DNA of 64,000 nucleotides from Saitoella complicata NRRL Y-17804 (lineage: Eukaryota > Ascomycota > Saitoellomycetes > Saitoellales > Saitoellaceae), in assembly GCF_001661265.1 (NCBI RefSeq), contig NW_017567018.1:1-64000 (forward strand), read 5' to 3'. Below the pieces are notes generated by a model. That model made no database searches. It worked only from the letters and a program-made list of their open reading frames with translations, and was not told the origin of the DNA. Below, in pieces: positions 29,923 through 39,982 of this stretch (the first letter of the stretch is position 1; each line of letters begins with the position of its first letter). Position numbers and translations under genes: made by a program.

Positions 29923-31014
29923 TTACGCCATGACCTCCCTCTCCGCAACAACTTCTCCCCCCTCGGCCTCTCTCGTGTTCTCCTTAAGCTTCGTCTTCCC
30001 TTCCACATCAACCAACCCCTCCACAAAACCTAACGCCTCTTCCCCCATAACACCCCTCTCCCTCCACCCCCCAACCATCGCATCCCACTCCCTCCACCAC
30101 CACCCATGCGTCTCCGAATCATCCCCCATCCCCGGCCCTTCCCTCACAACCACCCCCCTCCGCTTCCACGGCTTATCACAAATATAATGCAAATTCTTCA
30201 CCTCCTCATCCCTCCAAATATTCACATGCCAATACCGCGCCGTCTTGATCGCGTTGTATTGCCAGCCGAGGGGAAGCCAGTGGTTGTGGAAGTAGGCTGC
30301 GAGGAAGTCTTGGTCGGGGAAGGAGAAGGTTTGAATGAGGGGGGAGGTGGAGAGGTAGGTGTACATTGCTGCTGCTGTGGATTTTGAGGGAGTTAGGATG
30401 ACGAGGCCGGAGTTGAGGAGGGTATGGGAACGGCGTGAGGTGGGTGTGACGGGTGTTGGGTTGGTGAGAGCGTCGGGATGCGATAACGGCGTGTATGCGC
30501 AATTCTCCTTCGTCCTGTACAACATCCACCATCAGCATACCCTTCCACAGAAGTTCTCGTAGTGGTCACCATACCAATCCTCCGGCGCCCAACTCGACAA
30601 ATCCAAATTACAAACACAAGCATGATTCGCCGCAATCCACCCTCCCCCCTCCTTCCCATCCAACACCTCAAACACCTCATCCATATTCCTCATCAACATC
30701 ATGTCTCCATCAATCAACGCAACCCTCTCAAACTCCTCAAACTCAAACACCCGCAACTTTGTCCACGTATCCTCGAATCTCTCTGCCACAACGCTTACTT
30801 TCTGCGGTGGACGCAAAAAGGGAATAATGCGGACTTCTATGCCAGCGGTGGTGAGAGCGTGGTGGGTCGGTGTGTCGGCGAGGTTTGGGGTTAGTGCGAC
30901 GAGGAGGGGGTACGACGAGTGTTTTTTGATTGAGTGGTGGAGAAGAAGGGCGCCCGGTAAGTACGACGTGGACGTCAAAAACGTAATGAACGCATAGTTG
31001 CCTTTCTTCGTCAT
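29923..31014 (-). CDS. Glycosyltransferase family 8 protein (glycogenin/galactinol-synthase-like)
   Basis: Two-exon gene, 343 aa: 31014-30575 and 30514-29923, with a 60-nt intron (GTATGG ... TTGTACAG). Splicing restores SSWAPEDWTKENCAYTPL, a sequence expected in fungal GT8 proteins; without it the frame stops early. The N terminus YAFITFLTSTSYLPGALLL is the GT8 start. VALIDGDMMLMRNMDEVF carries the metal-binding D-x-D, and NHACVCNLD, LNSGLVILTP and FPDQDFLAAYF complete the fold. Such enzymes use UDP-sugars on glycans, glycogen or small acceptors; the acceptor is unknown. The ATG at 31014 (MTKKGNYAF) is preferred over the upstream one at 31092. No transmembrane anchor is seen, so it may be cytosolic. 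Confidence 0.9.
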
Positions 31015-31483
31015 GGTGAATGCCCTCGCAATTGCAATTGGAGTGAATGCTGTTTTGGTGGAGACTTTAGCCTCGCGAAAGGTAAGCGTCATAGATCGGA
31101 ACTACCCGCGGTAGGCTGCCTCCGCGCCCGATTTCGCCGCGCAAGACTTGCAGTAGACTGCACTCAATTAGGAAACCGACGTTTGACGATCGAAATCACC
31201 GTTTTCTTAATTGACAGCTGTCAAGTTCAATAAGAAAGTCCCTCGGGTGACGATGAGTGCGAGAGGTGTTTGGACAGACTGTTGGGGATGGGAGAGTAAC
31301 GATGAGGTTTGATAACCAGACGGACGAGGGAGTAACCGCGGGCCCGGCTCCACGTGTTTGAAGATCCGTGACGATTAACACCATATCAGGCCATCGCCAG
31401 CTGCGGAACCCCCGTCTCGTCAACCCAAAAGTCCTTATGATCCTTCGGCATTGAGCTTGTCGACTGCAACCTGCGCGTAAACG

Positions 31484-32448
31484 ATGACTACGATGACCGA
31501 GGTTCAGGTTACCGCTAAAGATGAGATCAAGCAGGTTCAATACCGCATCATGGCCTCTCAGGGCTGGAATCCCGGACTCGACGACGCAAACCTCCTCGCT
31601 CTCGCCTGCTCGGGTGGTTACTTGATCCCAAGACAGAGGAGGGAGATGAGATTGCCTCAATCATCACACTCGCCTTACACAAGAATGCATCGTTTGTCGG
31701 TTATTACATCGCTACACCAGCCTACCGCAGACTCGGCTACGGATATCAAGTCTTCTCACGGGCTATGGAAATTCACGACGCTCGATCTACGACTCCTGGA
31801 GGAGATATGGTGATTGGATTGGATGCTGTCGAGGTACAACGGATTAATTACGCGAAGTGGGGTTTCGAGGGGAGTGGGTGGTGGTTTGAACGGTACTGGG
31901 TTCATGTCGATTCGTCGAATTCCCCTGCAACCCGAAGTGCTGTAGAGGACGGAGGAGTAGTGAAGTTGAATGTTGACGATGTCGAGGAGGTAATGGAGTA
32001 ACAGTCCCGCGGTGATGGTATCGAGAGGACCAGGGACTTCATGCAAGGATGGTTATCTACACCCAACTCCGCCGCCTACGGTATTCGCTCCTCTGGTCAA
32101 CTCATTGGTTGGGCGCACATTCGTCCATCCGTTGACGGCTACCGTACTGGACCTCTCACTGCGTCCAACTCCAACCCCGACCATGCTCGACTTCTCTTCT
32201 CATCACTCCTCTCCTTCGCAGCCTCGACTAACATCAGCACGAACACGAGAAAAACTAGGGTCATGGTCCACATCATGGAGGAGAAACAGGCTACGTTATC
32301 CAGGGAGGGAGATTGGGAATACCTTGGGATGCGGTTCGAGCGGATGTGGAGGATGACGCAGGGTGATATTGGAAAAGGAGAGAAAGGAGGATCTGTCCGC
32401 GGTGACAGAGAGATGATGTGGATGGCGATGGATCCAGGGATGGGATGA
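31484..32448 (+). pseudogene. GNAT N-acetyltransferase with YitH-like second domain, broken
   Basis: A GNAT-type acetyltransferase is readable across the interval but only in pieces. The start is MTTMTEVQVTAKDEIKQVQY. After GGYL near 31620 the coherent reading jumps one frame to DPKTEEGDEIASIITL, FVGYYIATPAYRRLGYGYQV (acetyl-CoA loop) and IGLDAVEVQRINYAKWGFEG. That frame hits TAA at 31999-32001, then continues without shift as RTRDFMQGWL and the second domain, LIGWAHIRPSVDGYRTGPL. The stop falls where relatives have the Tyr of an EYD-like motif. No intron of normal size removes either lesion. This points to a recently inactivated host gene (one frameshift, one nonsense); two sequencing errors are the alternative. 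Confidence 0.7.
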
Positions 32449-32672
32449 ACGGCTGGTGGTTAGGCCTTCGCAATATGAGTCGTCTTGATCTAACCAGAGT
32501 CTCAATGTACGTAGCTACCTACGGTCGCGGTCGCGGGGTCACGTAATACGGTTAATTTACTTAGGGTTGAGTAAGGTTAAGGTTACTCGCCCGGCCCGCG
32601 CAATCGAACTCTATCTGCGGACAGGAGTAACAATCGTCGATTCGTCATCATATCTGGCGGACGTATTACCTT

Positions 32673-32696
32673 TACTACTACTACTACTACTACTAC
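32673..32696 (+). repeat. (TAC)8 microsatellite
   Basis: Eight perfect TAC units followed by a C run. It lies between the broken GNAT gene and the unassigned coding relic and is probably non-coding. Confidence 0.9.
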
Positions 32697-32769
32697 CCCC
32701 TTTCCTCCATCAGAGTGAAAGAACCGAAGGCCTAACCACCATGGCCAGCCTTTCAGCAAAACTGAATGA

Positions 32770-33266
32770 GGAGAGGTTCCAATCTACGTGTACACGGCAT
32801 ATGCCGACACGTCAGCAGACGGACGATGCCTAGGCCTACCCGTTTCGAATCGCGATATCGATCGACTCCTTTCTGAACCCGTCCCCTCAGGCTCCAACTC
32901 CACCTCCACCCCGGCCCTCGCCCGCTGCGCACGTATCATGACGCGGTCGTTGCTGAAGTCGACGACCACTGCGACATCCACCTCCGTCCCTACGGCTCCC
33001 GTCTCATCCGCCACACCCACCGCAAACCGTACGAGGGTGTCTTCATCGAAGAAGAGACATGCGGCCGCTGGTAGTTCCTCTATGTCTGGATCCGGATTGT
33101 AAGACGAGGGTCTGATCACAAGACTTGGAGGATGGAGTATGATCATTCGATGGCGTACGAAAAGGGTTCGGTGTTCTTCGGCGGAGTTTTACTTGCTTTA
33201 TTTGCGGTTGCATTGCTGGGTTACATCAAGAATAAATCAATCTCGGGCTATATGCATTTGCAGTAG
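32770..33266 (+). pseudogene. Unassigned coding relic or unresolved multi-exon gene with a C-terminal membrane helix
   Basis: Three protein-like stretches follow each other in different frames. About 32770-32880 reads GEVPIYVYTAYADTSADG and LGLPVSNRDIDRLLSEP. About 32930-33077 reads TYHDAVVAEVDDHCDIHLRP and KPYEGVFIEEETCGRW. About 33140-33263 reads MEYDHSMAYEKGSVFFGG, a hydrophobic helix (VLLALFAVALLGYI) and KNKSISGYMHLQ before TAG. The second and third can be joined by a GTAGTT donor after GRW and a GGAG acceptor, in phase, suggesting a single-pass protein with a short cytosolic tail. The first join has no convincing intron, so decay is likely. The family is not recognised. Confidence 0.4.
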
Positions 33267-34063
33267 AGTTATGGTTCACGGATTCCGCATTTATGGTTAT
33301 CCAAGAGGGAGATGATACGGTTGGTACCTGGTATGTTGCTCAGTACTCCAGGTAAGCTGCTGTCATAGACCGGAATAAAGATAATGTATTGCTGAGTAGA
33401 AGCTTGTACATGTCATTTTGGCTGACGAGTGTCCTTATGAACACTCGACCGCCAAAGCAGAACATACAAACAAAGCACACTGCACCAGTTCTCGCCCATG
33501 TGCGAGACTGTGCTGCTCATCTCAGGATGTTACGTCCTGAGAGTTCACACAGTCCCTGCCGTCCACGCTATGAGCCCCATGAAAAGGACCGGACCGGCAC
33601 TCTTATTCAGAGGACAGGGCATGATTCTGGAAAGCGACCCCCGAGGGGGCGAGTCCCGCCGCGACGCGTACTCTGTTGGATGGGTAGTTGGTTGGGGAGA
33701 GAATCCAAGTGGACAAATTCCGGCGAAGAAGATTTCGTTTTCGCACTAACTTTTAGCTGGGGTTGCCTGGCAAATCTCATTGGTCTACACTGCTAGCTAG
33801 ACTCTAGCGAGGAGGGATGCGGGTGGTCCCAATCCGGTCAGCTGCGGTGTCGAGTTTGCGAAGCAGCTGAGCGAAGAGATTACGTTGAGATCATTTGTAA
33901 CTCTAAGTATAGACAGCGACTGTCCCATACAACACTCTCAATACATAACTTAGGGTTATGGCAATCGGGATTCACCGACGTCGTCCCCCGCTTTCCCACG
34001 GTTCTCGGTAGGTTACGTCGGCGCGCGCCGCCCTGCTGCACAGACCCAGGCGATACTTACAGT
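33267..34063. other. Intergenic, no gene seen
   Basis: Upstream region of the proline dehydrogenase gene. Short frames only. A TTACAG just before the ATG at 34064 could be a splice acceptor, leaving open a 5' exon further upstream. No RNA gene recognised. Confidence 0.5.
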
Positions 34064-35566
34064 ATGAACCAAGTACACCCACCGACGGACAGGGAACAAA
34101 CGATGAACAGGGCTGGTCTCTTGAGGAATACAACTGGCAAGACGTTTAGACCACGGTGGAGCAAGGTGTGTGTGATAAGGAGGCCGGCGAGTGGTTCGAC
34201 GATGGTTGAGGATGGCATACATCCGGCTGCTCCTCCGCCGCTGTGGACGAAGGTGGCATTCAAGCCGCGCTGGGGTGTCGCGATGGCGATTCTCGCTGCT
34301 GGAGGCGCAATCTGCGGGTACTCTCTTCTCTCCTCGCCCTCGACACCATCATCACTCGGTCCAGGTATGGATGATTCGGCATTTATCAAGGCTTCTGAAC
34401 GTGCGTTGGGGAGGTTGTCGACGCATGATCTTCTTGCGTCGCTATTTGTGTATGAATGCTGTTCGAGACCGTGGGTGGTGAATACGGGGATTGCGTTCAT
34501 CAAGTTTTGCGATAACTGGCACCTGTCGTTTCTTTATGCGCCGTTTGCGCGTGTTACGTTTTTTCATCACTTTTGTGGTGGAAAGACGGTGGGGGATGTT
34601 GTCAACACAGTCAACAGACTAAAGGCGGATGGGATTCGTTCGTTGTTGGCGTATTCGAAGGAACATCACGGTGAGGAAGGGGGGTTGACGGAGGATGATC
34701 ACCAAGCGGCGATAAATGCTACTATGGAAGCCATTGAGATCGCGAGGGAAGTACCAGGGACTATGGTCGCCGTCAAACTCTCGGCAATGGTCTCCGATTC
34801 CCAACTACGACGTTACAACAACACCCTCAAAACCGCTGCACGACTCACCGAAGACGCCAAACGAGACCTCAACTACCACCAACTATCACAGATGACAGCG
34901 GCGGCAAAGGAAGCGGGCGTACCAGTCGTGTTTGACGCTGAACAGACATACTACCGTCACGCAATCGACGCGATCATCATCTCCCTCGCACGAGAATACA
35001 ACACCGGCACGGGCCCACATACAGTGTACAACACCTACCAACTCTACCTCCAAGCAACTCCCTCAATCCTCCGCGAACACGTCGAAACATCCCTCCGCGA
35101 AGGCTGGGGATTGGGTGCAAAACTGGTGCGAGGAGCGTATATGAGCATAGAACCCGAAGGCGCGGTATGGCCGACAAAGGCTACGACGGATCAGGCGTAT
35201 GATACGGCGGTGGGGGAGTTGATTGAGAGAGGACCGGGGAGTATGTCCGTCATCCTCGCAACACACAACCACATCTCCATTCTCAACGCCGTCCAGCTCC
35301 TCTCCTATTCGCCCTCCTCTTCTCGCAACCGGCCAACCTTCGCAATCGCCCAACTCTACGGCATGTCCGACGACATAACTTACGCCCTACCACCGAAAGG
35401 TTTCGTCGTCTACAAGTGGATTCCGTTCGCGAAGGTGGAGGAGGCGATGCCGTATCTTGTTAGACGGGCGGAGGAAAACGGGGGGATGATGGGGGGTCCG
35501 GCGGGGGAGGTTGAGAGGAGGAGGAGGTGGGCGGAGGTTGGAAGGAGGGTTGGGCTGTCCACCTGA
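34064..35566 (+). CDS. PUT1: Proline dehydrogenase (proline oxidase), mitochondrial
   Basis: FAD enzyme of the inner mitochondrial membrane that oxidises proline to pyrroline-5-carboxylate, the first step of proline use as a nitrogen source. Single open frame, 500 aa. The second ATG (34103) gives MNRAGLLRNTTGKTFRPRW, an Arg-rich presequence, and may be the real start. A hydrophobic stretch VAMAILAAGGAICGYSLL follows. PRODH barrel motifs are VPVVFDAEQTYYRHAID, GAKLVRGAYMSIE, ATHNHISILNAV, AQLYGMSDDITYAL and the C-terminal YKWIPFAKVEEAMPYLVRRA with the proline- and FAD-contacting residues. Family and length match fungal Put1. Confidence 0.94.
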   Translation: MNQVHPPTDREQTMNRAGLLRNTTGKTFRPRWSKVCVIRRPASGSTMVEDGIHPAAPPPLWTKVAFKPRWGVAMAILAAGGAICGYSLLSSPSTPSSLGPGMDDSAFIKASERALGRLSTHDLLASLFVYECCSRPWVVNTGIAFIKFCDNWHLSFLYAPFARVTFFHHFCGGKTVGDVVNTVNRLKADGIRSLLAYSKEHHGEEGGLTEDDHQAAINATMEAIEIAREVPGTMVAVKLSAMVSDSQLRRYNNTLKTAARLTEDAKRDLNYHQLSQMTAAAKEAGVPVVFDAEQTYYRHAIDAIIISLAREYNTGTGPHTVYNTYQLYLQATPSILREHVETSLREGWGLGAKLVRGAYMSIEPEGAVWPTKATTDQAYDTAVGELIERGPGSMSVILATHNHISILNAVQLLSYSPSSSRNRPTFAIAQLYGMSDDITYALPPKGFVVYKWIPFAKVEEAMPYLVRRAEENGGMMGGPAGEVERRRRWAEVGRRVGLST

Positions 35567-35976
35567 TAAGGAGGAAGGGTTGATGGACTGGGCGACTTGG
35601 AACGGGATGAGACGGGGAACAGAACATTCATAGAAGGCGTGCGCTTTTGGTTACATGGCATGGGATAACACAGAATAGCCTTTAATTAATTCCATTTTAT
35701 TCACAAACATGCACCCGCATGAGCGCAATCAACTGCACGCTACCCCGGATAGGCAACCACCGCCATCATAGCCCAACCAGCACACAACCTGGAACCCACC
35801 ACCATCGAAACCGTCGTTGTGATCAAGGATGGCATCAACCATTCCAGCGTAAGAAGGAGAGGACGGATATGAACTGATGATTAACTCCTTCTCACAGGTT
35901 CACGCATCCGCCAACGCTGGACGGACCACATCCTCTGTACGGTGACGCGCACCTGAAGCAACAAACATTACCGGAC

Positions 35977-38400
35977 ATGACACCCGTAACGCCGCCAAGA
36001 CAGCAACGGACAGTCTCGTCGAAGGCTTCGACACCGGCGCCTGTTGAGTACGATATGGACAATCCGAATGCGAGGAATGCGGTGACGGGGTGGTATCCAT
36101 TACACCATGCCGCTTACCGTGGAGAAGCACAAGTTGTTCGAGAACTGCTGGAAGCTGGAGCCGAGGTCAACGCAGTCGACAAAGAAGCCGAGACGGCGTT
36201 GATGAAAGCCGTGTCCAAGAGCCACCTTGAGGTCGTGAAGGAGTTACTGGGCCGTGGCGCGGATGTCCGGCACGCGGATAAGGATGGATGGACGGCGTTG
36301 CATATCGCCGCTTCGAACGGGGATTTGGAGATTACGACGGAGTTGACGGAGCATGATGTTGTTCTTGGTGCGAAGACGCGGGGGACGGGGTATACGCCGC
36401 TCATGACTGCTGCTTCGCGAGGACATCACCAGATCATCGCACACCTCCTTTCGCTATCCTCCGTCCCTGTAAATGTGACGAATGCATTACACGAGTCCGC
36501 GTACGATATCGCTGCTTCGAGAGCGGATTTGTATGCTTGTTCGCTATTATCAGCAGCCGGTGATAACGGCGGAGTCTACGAACCCGTGATCGTATGGGAA
36601 CATGCACGGTGGTCCTTCACCCATTCAAATGCCAAAGCTCTTCGAATGGGTGACTCGGCGCATTGGTCCACCACGCTCGCGTCCGAGACGAAAGTCAGGA
36701 AAGAGGAGATTGAGCTCCCGCAACCGCCTACGCCTGAGTCTCCACAGGTCTGGTCATGGGTAAACGAATGGAACATCGATAAAACCGATCCGCGGTGCAC
36801 ACCGGATGGATGGTTATTCGCCCCGAACTTCCAAGTAGAAGAAAATGACTGGACAGGTGGCCTGCCACGAGAAAAGGGCTGGGTCTGCGCACGACGCTGG
36901 GTACGGGTGATGAAACGCCGCGTCGAGGGCGTACCGAACGCATACATCGACGCTGCGCAGACTGAGATTGAGGACAGAGATAGGAAAGGCGGATTGAAGG
37001 GGTTGTTGAGGGGGTTACGGAAAGGTATGTGGTAAATTTGTGGATTATATACCCCAATATACCCGTTATGCTTTCCCTGTTTGTGGATCTTGATCTGACT
37101 TGTGCGTGCGTGTAGATCGTCTTCGACAGAGTATGCTAGGTGGAATGGATGATGAGGCGAATGGGTCGAATTCGGAATCGATATTTGATGGGAGGAGTGG
37201 GGTTGAGACGCCGCCTACGAGTTTGGAGGAGGTTGCTGCTGCACAGAGGAGTAGAGATGAGCATGAGTGTGAGAGTCAGGGCGGCGAGGACAGTGAAGAT
37301 GATGCGGAAGATGCAGCGCGGTTACGAGAGATGATCATCGAAACAGTCGACGGCGGACAAGGCTCCGGCTCATCGCAAAACAACCCATCACAACCACCAG
37401 CGCAACGCTCCTCCTCAACCCCCGGCGCCCCACAATCTTACATCTCCTCCCACCACCCCTTCCATCCTCCTCACGGCGCCCACCCCACAACCACCACCCT
37501 TGATGCTTCCGGCCGCCCACCCTGGCAACCCGACGACGAAGCCTCCCGCTGCCCTCTCTGCTCCCGTCCCTTCACTTTCTTCCTCCGTCGCCACCACTGT
37601 CGTCTCTGTGGCCGCGTCATCTGCGATGACTGTAGTGATCACCGGATGGAAGTCTCCCTTGGCCGTGTCGTGCGGGAACCGTGGGCGTTGGAAATGGAGG
37701 GGTTGATGCAGGCTTTGGGGGAAGAGGGTGCGACGGAGAGGGTGAGGGTCTGTGATGCGTGTTGGCGGGATGAGCAGAATGCGGCTTTGAATCTGCCGCC
37801 GGTGGGGGGCGTTTCGATGAGTGCGGAGCAGGTCCCGATTCAAGAGGTGTTAGCGGAGGATGTGGATGAGATGACGTTGGCGGAGGCTGATGGGATTGGG
37901 GCTGGGGATGGGGTGGTCTCGAGGCAGGGGATTGCGGGGGAGGAGATTGATGAGGGATCTCAGTGTCCGATCTGTGCACGTCCTCTTGTGGGAACGGACG
38001 AAGAGAAGGAAGCACATGTCCGCGACTGTATCGAGGGGAACATGTGGGGAAGCCCATCGCGACGAGGCGGTACGCACAGCGTCTCAGGTCATCGTTATCT
38101 AGGTGTGTTTTGGAAGTCATCAGTTCTGCTTATGTGTGAGATACTGACTTCTGGGTACACAGTTTATATCTTACGCGAAAACAACCCGATAGAAGGACAA
38201 GAGTGCGTTATTTGTTTCGAGGAGTTTGAGGTTGGGGATACGGTTGCGAGGTTGGAGTGTTTGTGTAGTTATCATCGGGTATGCGATTCTTGTTGCGGAT
38301 CGAGTGGTCTCAGCGGCTAACGTGAGATGTACAGACGTGTATAAGGCAGTGGTTGGATACTCAGAATTCTGGGTGTCCGGTTCATGCGTTGAGGTCGTGA
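35977..38400 (+). CDS. Ankyrin-DysF-FYVE-RING protein
   Basis: Four exons: 35977-37024, 37116-38102, 38163-38278 and 38335-38400. Introns are 91, 60, 56 and 56 nt or similar GT..AG types with CTGAC or CTAAC branches, all in phase, giving 738 aa. Ankyrin repeats (about 36-185) include GWYPLHHAAYRGEAQVV and GWTALHIAASNGDLEI. A dysferlin/peroxin-type DysF module follows (about 259-316: DGWLFAPNFQ, ARRWVRVMKRR). The FYVE zinc finger (about 485-565) has RRHHCRLCGRVICDDCS, the PI3P-binding core. The C-terminal RING reads CVICFEEF, LECLCSYHRTCIRQWL and GCPVH, completed only by the 22-codon last exon. FYVE plus RING is the layout of endosomal/vacuolar ubiquitin ligase Pib1; the added modules suggest a membrane-lipid-targeted E3. 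Confidence 0.9.
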
Positions 38401-38632
38401 TGCGGATACATGGAGGTAAACACGGGACATGGCCGTGGTGTGCGTTTGGTTCGGGGATTGCTTGGTTTTAAGGCGTTTCATCTCTTTCATGGCTTGGTTT
38501 TGGCAAACATAAATTGCAAATGTTGTGTACTGGTTCGGCTGTTTGAATTCATACAGTATTGTTCGGTATCAAGGTAAATGACTAGGCTCAAGGGTATGGG
38601 TATATGTAATCCTCATCACTCAACGTCGTCGC

Positions 38633-39621
38633 TTACTCCTCCGGCGCTTTCGCACTCGGCAGAACCGCACCCTCGGGTACGGCGTTCTTCTTCTTGAAAT
38701 CATCACACATCTCCTCCATCTTGACCCACTCCACACCCTCATGCTGATTAATCCACTCAATGATCCTCTCGTGCATCAACAACACCTGCGGCCTCCCACT
38801 AACATCGGGATGAATCGTCATCGGGAAGATAAACTCATCATACTCCCGATAGAAATACTCAAACTGATCCTTCCACATCTGCTCGATAACATGCGGATCA
38901 ACCCATCCCCCCGAATTCGGCGCTTTCTTGATGAACATCATGGGTGGTAGGTCGTCAAGATACCAGTTTGCCGGAATCTCGACGAGTCCGGTCATGGTTC
39001 CGCGTTCGAGGGGTTTCATCCAGTGGGAGGCGGGTTTGGAGTAGTCGATGGGGGTCCACGAGTCCCCGACGCGGAGCCAGTGAGCAAGACAGTCGTGTTC
39101 CATCATGGAGTGGTCATATTCGATGCCCCATTCCATCAAGAGCTGGGCTGACTCGGCGGAGATTTCCCACCAGGGCGCAACACTGCCCCTCGGTGCCTTC
39201 CCGAGGAATTCTTTGAGGACTTTGTAGGAGTGGCGGAGAACGTCGCGTTGTTGTTCCGGAGACATATCACCCGGGTTCTCGTGGGAGTACCCGTGTAATC
39301 CGATCTCGTGCCCAGCATCGCGGATCAAGGCACAGTGCTCGGGAAAGGTTTCGAGGGAGTGACCGGGGATGAACCAAGTCGCTTTAATGTCGTATTTTGC
39401 GAAGAGTTTGAGGAGACGTTCGACGCCGAGTTGGCCGGCGTACATTCCGCGAGAGATATCGGAGGGTGAGTCTTCACCGCCGTATGATCCGAGCCATCCT
39501 GTGTACAACGTTAGTTCACCCGTACAATGCTGGCGTTGTATCACTGCACACCTGCGACGGCATCGATGTCAATGCCGTACGAGACCAGGACTCTCTTCTT
39601 CTTTCCTTCGGTGGTGGACAT
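38633..39621 (-). CDS. Polysaccharide deacetylase family protein (CE4, HpPgdA-like)
   Basis: Two-exon gene, 311 aa: 39621-39552 and 39498-38633. A 53-nt intron (GTGTGC, CTAAC, ACACAG) joins [12 protein letters not shown] to WLGSYGGED, placing the CE4 metal-binding Asp at the exon end. Further landmarks are [15 protein letters not shown] and [13 protein letters not shown] (the H-x3-H motif of CE4). No signal peptide is seen, so it is probably cytosolic and may act on a small amide and not on chitin, as in the PuuE/HpPgdA subgroup. A TATTTATA box lies about 65 bases upstream of the ATG (39687-39694). Confidence 0.88.
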
Positions 39622-39686
39622 GTCGCAATGAGTGTAGCTTTAGCAATAGCAGGTGTTGATCCGTCAGTAGAAGGGGTTTGATGAGG

Positions 39687-39694
39687 TATAAATA
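39687..39694 (-). promoter_or_regulatory. TATA box of the CE4 deacetylase gene
   Basis: TATTTATA on the minus strand, about 65 bases upstream of the start codon at 39621, a normal core-promoter distance. Confidence 0.45.
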
Positions 39695-39982
39695 GACAGG
39701 AGAGAACAGGAGAGGAGATCAGCCGGGTCGGATGTGTCGGATCCCACACGAGCAATTGCCGCGGGGTCCAATGAGCACCTGCTTCTTGACGGTGGGCGGG
39801 GCCGCGGATTGCTGCGTCTTCCCTATCCGGGGACTGCGGGGAGATAAGGTTGCTCATCGCTCGATATTGTAGGATATGGATGATTAAGATGAAAGGTATT
39901 TAAATTATTTGGGATATCACAAATGCCCAAACTCCATCCGATCAGTCCAATATAGCCAACCCACCCACCAATGATTTTGGGT

